Shown: one piece after another, positions 1 to 7,371 of the stretch
Position numbering within the stretch: position 1 is the stretch's first letter
How the letters are laid out: each line of letters begins with the position of its first letter
From: Alphaproteobacteria bacterium
GTDB lineage: Bacteria; Pseudomonadota; Alphaproteobacteria; Rs-D84
DNA: 51,756 nt
NCBI GenBank assembly: GCA_017427405.1
Contig: JAFRSV010000016.1
Span: forward strand, 95,333-147,088
Reading direction: 5' to 3'
Made by a program: the position numbers and the translations under genes
The notes under the pieces: generated by a model
The model's database searches: none
Told to the model about the DNA's origin: nothing
Seen by the model: only the letters and a program-made list of their open reading frames with translations

Positions 1-495
1 TGTGGACGTTTGGCTAAGTGCGTTTTCGCGCGATTGCACCGTGTTTAATTTTGAAGAACATATACAGCGACGGTAATGGTCGTCAACCGTTGCACAAAAT
101 TGATCCATGCATGAAAAATACGCCGCATAGCAATTATGATATTTTTCATCAAATGTATTTGTTGGAATTGTTTGCGTTGCCGTCGCGCGTGCGGTTGCCA
201 CGCGGTTCGTTGTGGCGCGCGATGTGATGCGCGCAACCGCCGCGGTTGTTATTGCGCCCCGTGGGTTTGTTGCGGTGCGCCCCAGACGCGCCGCACGTGT
301 GGTGCCATTTCGAACATTTGTTGTTCGTGGTGTAACGGCGCGTGTAATGGCCGCGGTGCGCGATGCGACATTTTGACCACCCCTGGTGGTTTCATTTGTT
401 TGAACGCGCGTGGGTGAATTTTGTGTGCGAACCGCCGCCAACGCCGACATGGCGCATAACGCGCATATTGCAAAAGAAAGTATTTTTCCTTTCAT
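1..495 (-). CDS. Large secreted Cys-motif protein, 5' part only (runs off the window)
   Basis: Reading the minus strand from the ATG at 495 gives 165 codons without a stop, leaving the window at base 1. The product starts with a signal peptide (about residues 1-21, cut after ALA). A low-complexity stretch rich in Arg, Thr and Ala follows (about 22-112). Then comes a cysteine block with C122, C129, C134, C144 and C146, of the pattern C-x6-CMDxFCA, x2, D, x3, RRCxCS. The same architecture and the same cysteine block (C153 to C176) occur in the 936-residue protein at 15496-18306, so the two are paralogues. Both starts share the context AAAGGG directly before ATGAAAGG. The family is not recognised and the function unknown; an envelope or surface role is inferred from the signal peptide. 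Confidence 0.8.
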   Translation of the reverse strand, partial: MKGKILSFAICALCAMSALAAVRTQNSPTRVQTNETTRGGQNVASRTAAITRAVTPRTTNVRNGTTRAARLGRTATNPRGAITTAAVARITSRATTNRVATARATATQTIPTNTFDEKYHNCYAAYFSCMDQFCATVDDHYRRCICSSKLNTVQSRENALSQTST

Positions 496-638
496 CCCTT
501 TACTAAAACACTGCTAGCAAAAAAATAAAAAATCCCGCAAGTAGTTTTTGAGGATAACGGTTAGTGGTTCGTACATATTTTCGTTGCAGAATTCTTTGGT
601 TATGATACAATCGTTCGGTAATGAAAAAGGGGTTAAAA

Positions 639-1025
639 ATGTATGATTCAAATAATGTCTTTGCGAAAATAATTCGTGGGGAAATACCGTCGAAGAAAGT
701 TGTCGAAAACGAATATGCGATGTCTTTTTATGATGTGAACCCGATGTGTGAAAAGCATGTGTTGGTTGTGCCAAAGGGTGAATATGAAAATATCCTTGAT
801 TTTGCACGGCGGGCACCCGCGGCACAGCAGGCGGGATTTTGGGATTGCTTTGTCAAAACCGCGGACGCAATTGGTGTAAGTGGTGCGTTTAATGTCTTTG
901 CAAATGCGGGATTGGATGCGCCGCTCTTTAACCAAAGCGTGTTTCATTTTCATTTGCACTTGCTTGCAGGTGAAAAAACAGATGCGTGCTTGGATATTAT
1001 GAAGTGTATGTTATGCAAAAAGTAA
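639..1025 (+). CDS. HIT family protein (histidine triad nucleotide hydrolase)
   Basis: This is a cytoplasmic histidine-triad protein of 128 residues, the usual size for bacterial HIT/HinT proteins, which hydrolyse nucleoside phosphoramidates and similar substrates. The opening with FAKIIRGEIPS and the later block HVLVVPK are typical of the family. Near the C-terminus the triad reads HFHLHLL. The triad begins with VFHFHLH, as in HinT. The start at 639 is preferred over 621 because GGGG stands 7-10 nt upstream of it. The 3' end overlaps the start of the DUF167 gene by 13 nt, so the two are probably translated together. The physiological substrate cannot be told. Confidence 0.9.
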   Translation: MYDSNNVFAKIIRGEIPSKKVVENEYAMSFYDVNPMCEKHVLVVPKGEYENILDFARRAPAAQQAGFWDCFVKTADAIGVSGAFNVFANAGLDAPLFNQSVFHFHLHLLAGEKTDACLDIMKCMLCKK

Positions 1026-1237
1026 AACTGCGTGTGATTCCGCGTGCGCGACAGAATAAAATTACCGCCGATGCGGATGGGACACTTCGTGTGCATATAA
1101 CCGCCGCGCCGGTTGATGGCGCGGCGAATGACGCGGTTATTCGGGCACTGGCCGATTTTTTTGATGTACCGAAATCGCAAATAAAAATCATTCGTGGCGC
1201 CACATCGCGGGACAAGGTGGTGGAGTTGGCGGGCTAG
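1013..1237 (+). CDS. DUF167 / YggU family protein
   Basis: A 74-residue protein with the DUF167 hallmarks: an early basic segment (LRVIPRARQNKI), then the strand LRVHITAAPVDGAAN and the helix DAVIRALADFF, followed by the closing segment IIRGATSRDKVVEL. The family forms a small alpha/beta fold; its biochemical function is unsettled. ATG 1013 lies inside the end of the HIT gene, which suggests coupling. An in-frame GTG at 986 would add nine residues that do not belong to the family, so it is not used. The gene ends 4 bp before the tail of the convergent LOG gene, showing how compact this stretch is. Confidence 0.88.
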   Translation: MQKVKLRVIPRARQNKITADADGTLRVHITAAPVDGAANDAVIRALADFFDVPKSQIKIIRGATSRDKVVELAG

Positions 1238-1241
1238 GTTG

Positions 1242-1799
1242 TTATTTGTCGTAATTCAAAATCTGATTGAACAATTCGTCGGGCGTATCCGCAACGTGGA
1301 CATGATAGTCATTGACACTTTCAATAAAACCATTGTCTTGCATGTTCAAAAACATTTGCGAAAAAGAATTCCAGAACTTTGCCGTGTTCATGAAAAATAT
1401 CGGTTTTCGCGTTTCACCGATTTGTTGCATCGTTAAAATGTCGGTGAATTCGTTTAGTGTCCCGATGCCGCCAGGTAAAATTATAAAACCGTCGGAAAGG
1501 TCGTACATGCGTTGTTTACGTTCGTTGACGCCGTTGACAATTTCAACCGTGATTTCTTCGTGGGCGGGTTCTTGCTTGGCAACGACGTTGTGGGTCGATA
1601 CACCCAACACAACCCCGCCGTTGCGCAGTGCCGATGATGCGGTCCGTCCCATAAGGCCAACATTGCCGCCGCCGAAAATCATCCTAATTTTATTCCGGGC
1701 AAGCAATTCACCAACGCGTACTGCGTCACGTTCAAATTGCGGATTTGTCCCGAATTCATGCCCACAATACACCGCCAAAGAATTTAATTTTTGTACCAT
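1242..1799 (-). CDS. LOG family protein (nucleotide 5'-monophosphate phosphoribohydrolase-like)
   Basis: A 185-residue Rossmann-fold protein of the LOG family, long mis-annotated as lysine decarboxylase. The two diagnostic motifs are clear: GGGNVGLMG near residue 43 and PGGIGTLNE near 109. The latter holds the catalytic Glu; the conserved Arg lies shortly before, in ERKQRM. Characterised members cleave the N-glycosidic bond of cytokinin ribotides or AMP; the bacterial housekeeping role is usually nucleotide salvage. A ribosome site (AAGGA) lies 6 nt before the ATG, and a TATAAT on the minus strand (1821-1826) can serve as its -10. It is divergent from tilS, whose start is only 40 bp away. Confidence 0.92.
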   Translation of the reverse strand: MVQKLNSLAVYCGHEFGTNPQFERDAVRVGELLARNKIRMIFGGGNVGLMGRTASSALRNGGVVLGVSTHNVVAKQEPAHEEITVEIVNGVNERKQRMYDLSDGFIILPGGIGTLNEFTDILTMQQIGETRKPIFFMNTAKFWNSFSQMFLNMQDNGFIESVNDYHVHVADTPDELFNQILNYDK

Positions 1800-1838
1800 G
1801 TTTTTCCTTTATTTTTCGAAATTATAGCATAGAATGTG

Positions 1839-2831
1839 ATGGTTATGAACAAAAAATTTATAGATTTTATGGAAAAATATCGTGGCAAAAAAATTGCCGT
1901 CGCCGTTAGTGGTGGGGTCGATTCGGTTGCGTTGCTGTATTGGATGGCGGAAATTATGCCTGGGGATATTGTGTGTTTGCATGTGAATCACGGCCTGCGT
2001 GCCGCTGCAGATGTTGAAACACAATACGTTAGGGATTTGTGCAAAGGGTTAGATGTGCCGTGTCATGTCTTTTACTGGGACGGGGAAAAGCCGGAAACTG
2101 GGGTCGAAGATGCGGCGCGTCTTGCACGGTATAAAATGATGACGGATTTTTGCCACGAAAACGGAATCGAATTTATCGCCACCGCGCACCAGGCGGACGA
2201 CCAAATTGAAACTTTTTTGATGAACCTTGGGCGGGGCAGTGGGGTTTACGGCCTTGCGGCGATGCGGGGCGAAGGTTTAATGAATGGGATTAAAATTATT
2301 CGGCCGCTTTTGTCCGTGTTTCGTCGTGAACTGCGCGCGTTTTGCGATTCGCGTGGCATTAGGTATTTTTCTGATGAAATGAACGATGATGCGCACTATA
2401 CCCGTGTGCGTATTCGGCAAAATCGGCATTTGTTATATGACAAACTTGGTATTTCTGATGAGCGCATTTTGCGTGCGATTCAAAATCTTGGGCGTGTGCG
2501 GGGCGAACGCGAATTAAACCTTGGGCGATTGGTGCGGCGTGTGGTGCGTGGGAACCGTGCAATGTTTGATGAAACTTTTCTATTTGACCTTGGCGATGAT
2601 ATTAGGCTAAAGTTTATCGGAACAATCATTCGCCGAATTGGGGGGGACAGGTATTTACCACGGTTGGATTCGTTGCTGCGTGCCACGGAAATGTTGCGTG
2701 CGGATTGTAAATTCACATTGGGACATTGCACGGTGCGACGATTGCGCGGTCAAATCTTGGTCGTTCCCGAAGGCGAAAAAACAAGCTTTAGGAAAAAACA
2801 TGGAAAAAAATATATTCAAAAATTCAAGTAA
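1839..2831 (+). CDS. tilS: tRNA(Ile)-lysidine synthetase TilS
   Basis: TilS ligates lysine to C34 of the CAU-anticodon tRNA-Ile using ATP, so that it reads AUA. The N-terminal PP-loop SGGVDS is intact, followed by LHVNHGLR and the TAHQADDQIETFLMNL segment, all typical of TilS. At 330 residues it carries a shortened C-terminal part compared with E. coli TilS, which is common in alphaproteobacteria. No Shine-Dalgarno is visible; GTG 1836, ATG 1839 and ATG 1845 are all in frame, and weak -10-like boxes (1823-1828, 1830-1835) end close to them. Translation may therefore start at or near the 5' end of the mRNA. The last 32 nt overlap ftsH, the order seen across alphaproteobacteria. Confidence 0.93.
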   Translation: MVMNKKFIDFMEKYRGKKIAVAVSGGVDSVALLYWMAEIMPGDIVCLHVNHGLRAAADVETQYVRDLCKGLDVPCHVFYWDGEKPETGVEDAARLARYKMMTDFCHENGIEFIATAHQADDQIETFLMNLGRGSGVYGLAAMRGEGLMNGIKIIRPLLSVFRRELRAFCDSRGIRYFSDEMNDDAHYTRVRIRQNRHLLYDKLGISDERILRAIQNLGRVRGERELNLGRLVRRVVRGNRAMFDETFLFDLGDDIRLKFIGTIIRRIGGDRYLPRLDSLLRATEMLRADCKFTLGHCTVRRLRGQILVVPEGEKTSFRKKHGKKYIQKFK

Positions 2832-4686
2832 ACCAAAATCCCGCTTTGGAATTTCAACTGTTTTCTTTGGCATATTTGTTGCGTTATTCTTGGCGGTGGT
2901 TGCAAATTCATTTGTTGCGGAAAATAATTCTGGTGCGGTTGTAAAATCGGGACCGGTGGAACTGACTTTTTCTGATGTGTTGCGGCGCGCGGATGAGATT
3001 CAGACGATGAATGTTCGTGGTGATATGGCAACAGGGAAACTTTCTGATGGAACCGAATATCGTGCGACCGTTGTGTATAGCCCTGAAATGCTTGAAAAAT
3101 TTGCGGACCGTGGCACGGCCATTTCGATTGACACGTCCAAGGGTTGGGTGGACTACCTTGGTGTATGGGTGCCGATTATTATGGGTGTGCTGTTTATATG
3201 GTGGTTATTCCGTGGCATGCGTGGTGGTGGTGCGGGAATCGGGCGGGCATTGGTTGGGCAAAACCCGACCAAGGTTGTGACTGGAAAGCCAAAGACCACA
3301 TTCAAAGATGTCGCCGGAATCGATTCGGAAAAACAAGAATTGAGTGAGGTTGTAGATTTTCTGCGCGATAAATCAAAGTTTGCCGCCGTTGGCGCGCGCG
3401 TGCCGCGGGGGGTGTTGCTGTCGGGGGAACCGGGGACGGGTAAAACATTGCTTGCACGGGCGATTGCGGGCGAAGCGAATGTTCCGTTCTTTGCCACATC
3501 GGGCAGTGATTTTTCCGGAATCATCGTCGGTTTGGGTGTTGCAAAAATCAAAGATATTTTTGAAATGGCAAAGCGGAATGCGCCGTGCTTGCTGTTTATT
3601 GATGAAATCGATGCGATAGGTCAACGGCGCAGTCAAAATTCGTTCAATGACCAAGACCGCGAACAGACGTTGAATCAATTACTGATTGAAATGGACGGTT
3701 TTTCAAATGAAACCGGAATTATTGTGATTGGTGCGACGAATCGACCGGATATGTTGGATCCCGCGCTGTTGCGGCCCGGTCGGTTCGATAGACAGGTGCA
3801 CATTGATTTGCCGGATATGGCGGGACGCGAAGAGATTTTAAAACTGCATGCGAAAAAAATCAAAATGCACGAAGGCGTTGACCTTGGGAAACTTGCGCGC
3901 GGAACGACCGGGTTTTCGGGTGCGGACCTTGAAAATTTGTTGAACGAGGCCGCATTGCACGCCGTACGTTCGGGTCGCAAACTGGTCGCGGATGAAGATA
4001 TAGAAGAAGCACGCGATAAATCACTGATGGGCCCGCGCAAAATCCGCAAGATGCGTCCCGAAGATATCAAACTGACCGCGTATCACGAAGCCGGACATGC
4101 ATTCGCCAGTACCGCGTTCACTGGCATCGCCGACCCGATACACAAGGCGACGATTATTCCGCGCGGACGGGCATTGGGGATGGTGCAACATTTACCGATT
4201 GATGACAAAGTGTCCATGAGTTTGGCCGAAGTTAGGGCGAATTTAGTAATCGACCTTGCCGGGCGGGCGGCCGAAGAAATTTTCTTTGGTGCGGATAAAA
4301 TCACGACCGGGGCGGAATCGGATATCGCGGCGGCGACGGCATTGGCGCGGCGTTCGATAACCATGTCGGGACTTTCGAATAAAATCGGTATGGTTTCCGT
4401 GAACCAGGCGCAAACGTTCGGTGCGCGCGTGCCGCTTGAGGCCGCGTCTGAAAAAACCGCCGAAATGGTTGATGCGGAAATACGCGCGTGGACCGATGCG
4501 GCGTATAAAGATGCGGTTAAAATATTGACCAAAAATAAAGCGACCGTTGAAAAATTGGCAAATGAATTATTGAACCGTGAAACACTGACCGGGGAAGAAA
4601 TTATGGAAATTGTTTCGGGGAAAAAGGCGACGAAAAAAGTCACGGCGGCGGCAAAACCCAAAAAGGCGCGTGTTGCAAAAAAATAA
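2800..4686 (+). CDS. ftsH: ATP-dependent zinc metalloprotease FtsH
   Basis: FtsH is the membrane-bound AAA+ protease that extracts and degrades membrane and short-lived cytosolic proteins. This 628-residue copy has an N-terminal membrane helix (about 17-37), a periplasmic domain, and a second helix near 122-140. The AAA domain carries Walker A GEPGTGKT (K215), Walker B LLFIDEIDA and the second region of homology GATNRPDMLDPALLRPGRFDR. The zinc site is HEAGH (H429, H433). The start is ATG 2800, preceded by AGGA and inside the end of tilS. One oddity is that the pore loop normally reading MFVGVG reads IIVGLG here (I242 where Phe is expected). The C-terminus is Lys/Ala-rich and without family character. 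Confidence 0.97.
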   Translation: MEKNIFKNSSKPKSRFGISTVFFGIFVALFLAVVANSFVAENNSGAVVKSGPVELTFSDVLRRADEIQTMNVRGDMATGKLSDGTEYRATVVYSPEMLEKFADRGTAISIDTSKGWVDYLGVWVPIIMGVLFIWWLFRGMRGGGAGIGRALVGQNPTKVVTGKPKTTFKDVAGIDSEKQELSEVVDFLRDKSKFAAVGARVPRGVLLSGEPGTGKTLLARAIAGEANVPFFATSGSDFSGIIVGLGVAKIKDIFEMAKRNAPCLLFIDEIDAIGQRRSQNSFNDQDREQTLNQLLIEMDGFSNETGIIVIGATNRPDMLDPALLRPGRFDRQVHIDLPDMAGREEILKLHAKKIKMHEGVDLGKLARGTTGFSGADLENLLNEAALHAVRSGRKLVADEDIEEARDKSLMGPRKIRKMRPEDIKLTAYHEAGHAFASTAFTGIADPIHKATIIPRGRALGMVQHLPIDDKVSMSLAEVRANLVIDLAGRAAEEIFFGADKITTGAESDIAAATALARRSITMSGLSNKIGMVSVNQAQTFGARVPLEAASEKTAEMVDAEIRAWTDAAYKDAVKILTKNKATVEKLANELLNRETLTGEEIMEIVSGKKATKKVTAAAKPKKARVAKK

Positions 4687-4702
4687 ATTTGAAGTTTTGC
4701 AG

Positions 4703-5302
4703 ATGGAACCCAAATTTACCAATTCTGTGTTGGTGACATCGGGCGCGGATGCGGTGATTTTTGATGCGTGGGGGCGGGGCGATGCGTGGGAAAATTTATT
4801 GAATACGCGAAAATTAAACCTGCGCGCGATTTACGCAACCCATGGACACAGTGACCATATTAGTGCCGCACCGGAACTTGCCAAAATTTATAATGTGCCG
4901 TGGTTTTTGAATTCGGCGGATGTGCCATTGATTTTATGGGGAAATCAGATTTTAGATTTTTGGGAATTGCCACGGATTCCGGATGATTTTGTAAAACCAA
5001 ATGATTTGCGTGCCGGGAAAACGAAAATCCTTGGTGATATAGATATGAAAATAATCGCGGCGCCGGGGCATTCGGCGGGCGGTGTTATGTTTTACTTTCC
5101 GGAATATAAAATTTTACTAAGTGGTGATACGATTTTTCGTGATGGCGTGGGACGCGTCGATTTACCGGGCGGAAACGCCGATGAATTACAAAAAACGATT
5201 TCCGAACTTGTTGCGCGCAATTTGCCCGACGATACATATGTTGTCCATGGCCACGGCACGGATTCCATGATGCGCGATATCAAGGCGCGGTTTTATGCGT
5301 AG
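4703..5302 (+). CDS. MBL-fold metallo-hydrolase, glyoxalase II-like
   Basis: A 199-residue cytoplasmic metallo-beta-lactamase-fold hydrolase. The binuclear metal motif THGHSDH is present near residue 50. Further ligands sit in PGHSAGG, in GDTIF (the bridging Asp) and in the late VVHGHG. Length and motif order match the small hydroxyacylglutathione hydrolase-like (YcbL/GloB-like) group, but substrate cannot be assigned from sequence. The start at 4703 is chosen because the fold begins right after it; only a weak purine stretch precedes it. It follows ftsH by 16 bp and is probably in the same transcript. Confidence 0.85.
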   Translation: MEPKFTNSVLVTSGADAVIFDAWGRGDAWENLLNTRKLNLRAIYATHGHSDHISAAPELAKIYNVPWFLNSADVPLILWGNQILDFWELPRIPDDFVKPNDLRAGKTKILGDIDMKIIAAPGHSAGGVMFYFPEYKILLSGDTIFRDGVGRVDLPGGNADELQKTISELVARNLPDDTYVVHGHGTDSMMRDIKARFYA

Positions 5303-5414
5303 TTTATAGAGTGTGATAATTTTTAGAATGTCATCATCCCCAACGACGTTACTAAATTCTTGCGGCCTGCGCTGTAATGACAATAATAGTGCGCTGTTCC
5401 TGAATATTTTTGTC

Positions 5415-5515
5415 ATGGTGTCCTGAAACAAGTTCAGGATGATAAAGTATTAGTTTTTTGTCATGGCGGTCCTGAAACAAGTTCAGGATGACAAGAAACA
5501 AGTTCAGGATGACAA
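5415..5515. repeat. REP-like palindromes (three partial copies)
   Basis: The unit CCTGAAACAAGTTCAGG, an imperfect palindrome followed by ATGA, occurs at 5422-5438 and 5471-5487. A truncated third copy lacking the left arm (GAAACAAGTTCAGGATGAC) follows immediately at 5495-5513. This closely resembles the short palindromic repeat seen in many alphaproteobacterial genomes. The 312-bp gap 5303-5614 otherwise holds only the promoter region of the next gene. Confidence 0.75.
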
Positions 5516-5553
5516 TTGTCATCGAATTTATAACATTTGCGTTATGATAAAAT

Positions 5554-5581
5554 TTGACATCATTATAAATTGTGCTATCCT
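5554..5581 (+). promoter_or_regulatory. Sigma-70-type promoter for the ACP-like gene cluster
   Basis: A perfect -35 TTGACA (5554-5559) is followed after 16 bp by TATCCT (5576-5581), a weaker -10. It lies 33 bp ahead of the first ACP-like gene, whose ribosome site AAAGGA is at 5602-5607. Confidence 0.5.
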
Positions 5582-5614
5582 TTCTGGCGGTATTTATAAC
5601 AAAAGGATAAAAAA

Positions 5615-6103
5615 ATGAATCAAACATTGGATGAAAAAATATTTGAAGAAATTCGACAATATATCGATAAAGAGTACAGTGTGCTATTTGGTATTACAGC
5701 AAAAGATGTTAAATCACCGGCCATTGATTTACGTTATGAATTGGGTTTAGATTCTCAAGATATGGTTCTTATGCTGGCTAATTTTGAAAAAAAGTATCAA
5801 CTTGATATTCCTGATGACAAAGCCGTAACAATTCGCACCGTTGGCGATGTGATAGATCTTATAAAGAGAATGAGTTCATTAGACTGGATACGCAATGGCC
5901 AGGTACAACCGGCAAAGGAAACCGTTGCACCGAAAGCCGCTGAACCCGTACAAAAGCCCGCTATTCAAAAACCATCGGCCATGGTGTTGTTTTTTATGAC
6001 GCGTGGCGGGGAAAAGTTGCCTCGTAAAACGCCGCGGAAACCGGTGGGCAAATTCGTAATGCCACAAAAACCCATGATGTTTAACCCAGGTAAAAAAAGA
6101 TAA
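5615..6103 (+). CDS. Acyl-carrier-protein-like protein with basic tail (first of three)
   Basis: The first 85 or so residues have the ACP fold pattern: a helix 1 region, then LGLDSQDMV with Ser47 as the predicted 4'-phosphopantetheine site, an acidic helix (LANFEKKYQLDIPDD), and the closing TVGDVIDLIKR. Normal ACPs end here at about 78 residues. This one continues with a Pro/Ala/Lys linker (about 98-122) and a basic tail that includes MVLFFMTRGG and ends GKKR. The linker resembles that of the next gene (both contain WIRNG and then AAEP-QKPA), so the two are recent relatives. No fatty-acid or polyketide synthase gene is nearby. Function is unknown; carrying an acyl or amino-acyl group is inferred from the Ser motif. 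Confidence 0.8.
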   Translation: MNQTLDEKIFEEIRQYIDKEYSVLFGITAKDVKSPAIDLRYELGLDSQDMVLMLANFEKKYQLDIPDDKAVTIRTVGDVIDLIKRMSSLDWIRNGQVQPAKETVAPKAAEPVQKPAIQKPSAMVLFFMTRGGEKLPRKTPRKPVGKFVMPQKPMMFNPGKKR

Positions 6104-6128
6104 AATAAAAAACTAAAAGGATGGAAAA

Positions 6129-6926
6129 ATGAATAAAACAATAGATGAACAAATACTTGAACAAATTCGGCCGTATATCTCCGATAAGTTGGGGGTTGGC
6201 CCAGAAGAAGTCACACTGGGGGCAGATTTACAAAATGATTTGGGTGCGGACTCTCTGGATATGATTGAAGTAATCATGGAGTTTGAAAGAAAGTTTAGTT
6301 GTAGCATTCCCGACGAGCAACAAGAGTTAATTCGGACCATTGGTGATGTGGTAAGTGCCGTAAAAGAAACAAGCACATTGGAATGGATACGCAATGGGCA
6401 TACACAGTCGACCGCAACGGTTGCGAAACCGGCCGCAGAACCGGAACAAAAACCGGCCGTTTTGAATAGTGGAACAGTGGCGAAAAAATTTGTGATGGTT
6501 CAAAACTTTACTTATGACCCCAATACCCCGGATTATTCGGGTCGGGCGACACAAATAAATGTAGGTGTGATATCCGAAGAAGTTCGGAAAAATTTTATTG
6601 AATGTATTCGTAATTGCAAACCCATAGATGGAAATAAATTCCATTGTGGGTTCGATGTCTATTGTGATGACAAGACGGGATTCGAAGTAAGACCAAATCG
6701 TAAACAACCGGCGGTGGATTGGAATGTGCCGGATTGCCTTAATCGTGCCGGCAAGAATGAAATGGTTATTGAAATGCGACCAGGAAAATTGAAAGAAACC
6801 GATTGTCCTGTGTCGCGCAGCCACGATTGTCCGTTGTGCATTGCATCGGGGAAATGTCCATCACCATTTATCAAAAAATATATCGGTAAAGTTTTCTTTC
6901 CCAACCAATATGGAAAACAAAGATAA
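6129..6926 (+). CDS. ACP-like domain fused to a Cys-rich C-terminal domain (second of three)
   Basis: Residues 1-85 form a canonical ACP with LGADSLDMIE (Ser42 as phosphopantetheine site), EFERKF and IRTIGDVVSAV. After WIRNG comes a Pro/Ala linker (about 95-115). A C-terminal domain of about 135 residues follows, not recognised, with Cys residues spread through it and a tight group CPLCIASGKCP near the end; it could bind metal or be disulfide-linked. The protein ends in GKQR, like the third member. A good AAAGGA precedes the ATG, 25 bp after the first gene. A fused enzyme or partner domain acting on the group carried by Ser42 is one possibility. No known ACP fusion matches this that I can name. 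Confidence 0.8.
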   Translation: MNKTIDEQILEQIRPYISDKLGVGPEEVTLGADLQNDLGADSLDMIEVIMEFERKFSCSIPDEQQELIRTIGDVVSAVKETSTLEWIRNGHTQSTATVAKPAAEPEQKPAVLNSGTVAKKFVMVQNFTYDPNTPDYSGRATQINVGVISEEVRKNFIECIRNCKPIDGNKFHCGFDVYCDDKTGFEVRPNRKQPAVDWNVPDCLNRAGKNEMVIEMRPGKLKETDCPVSRSHDCPLCIASGKCPSPFIKKYIGKVFFPNQYGKQR

Positions 6927-6945
6927 AAATTAAAAAGAATATAAA

Positions 6946-7341
6946 ATGACAGAGGAACAAATACTTGAAAAATTGAAGTTTATTCTTGTGTATCATTTGG
7001 CTGTTGAGCCATCTGATATTACAATGGATGCTGATTTATCATATGATTTGGGCGGAGATTCGATGACTCTTTATAATATACGATACGAATTGCACAAAGA
7101 ATTTGGTATTAGTTATCCTTATAGTGTACAAGAAGAGTCCGAGTATGTAGAAAACGAAATACATACTGTTGGTGACGTGGTAGAATTTATAAAGAGAAAG
7201 TTATATGGTGCGCAAGAAACACAAACCTTGCAAAAATCGGATGTGAAAAACAAGCCTGAGAAAAATTCGATAAATAAAAAAGTTCCAAAATCAAACATGG
7301 TTTTGTTCTTGGCTATGTCTAAATGCCGCAAACAAAGATAA
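6946..7341 (+). CDS. Divergent ACP-like protein with basic tail (third of three)
   Basis: This 131-residue protein keeps the ACP outline: an N-terminal helix (EQILEKLKFI), DLGGDSMTLYNI with Ser39, then HTVGDVVEFIKRK. It is more divergent than its two neighbours, having a longer loop (about residues 57-68) before the last helix. The tail is Lys/Asn-rich and includes MVLFLAMSK, similar to MVLFFMTRG of the first member, and it ends CRKQR. It has only a weak ribosome site (AAAGA) and follows the second gene by 19 bp. An intrinsic terminator directly after it ends the three-gene unit. Confidence 0.72.
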   Translation: MTEEQILEKLKFILVYHLAVEPSDITMDADLSYDLGGDSMTLYNIRYELHKEFGISYPYSVQEESEYVENEIHTVGDVVEFIKRKLYGAQETQTLQKSDVKNKPEKNSINKKVPKSNMVLFLAMSKCRKQR

Positions 7342-7348
7342 AAACAAA

Positions 7349-7371
7349 CCCCGAATTTTTTCGGGGTTTTT
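7349..7371 (+). terminator. Intrinsic terminator of the ACP-like unit (bidirectional)
   Basis: The stem CCCCGAA (7349-7355) pairs with TTCGGGG (7360-7366), followed by a run of five T. On the other strand the stem is followed by TTTGTTTTT. It can therefore also serve prmC, whose stop codon at 7370-7372 touches the T-run. Confidence 0.88.

Noticed and set aside
136-417. A plus-strand open frame with many Cys residues
   Set aside because: It is the antisense shadow of the Arg/Thr/Ala-rich region of the minus-strand gene at 1-495. The Cys arise from reverse-complemented GC-rich codons. No ribosome site.
5303-5614. CRISPR-like array
   Set aside because: Three repeats only, with unequal spacing and one truncated; the palindrome is REP-type.
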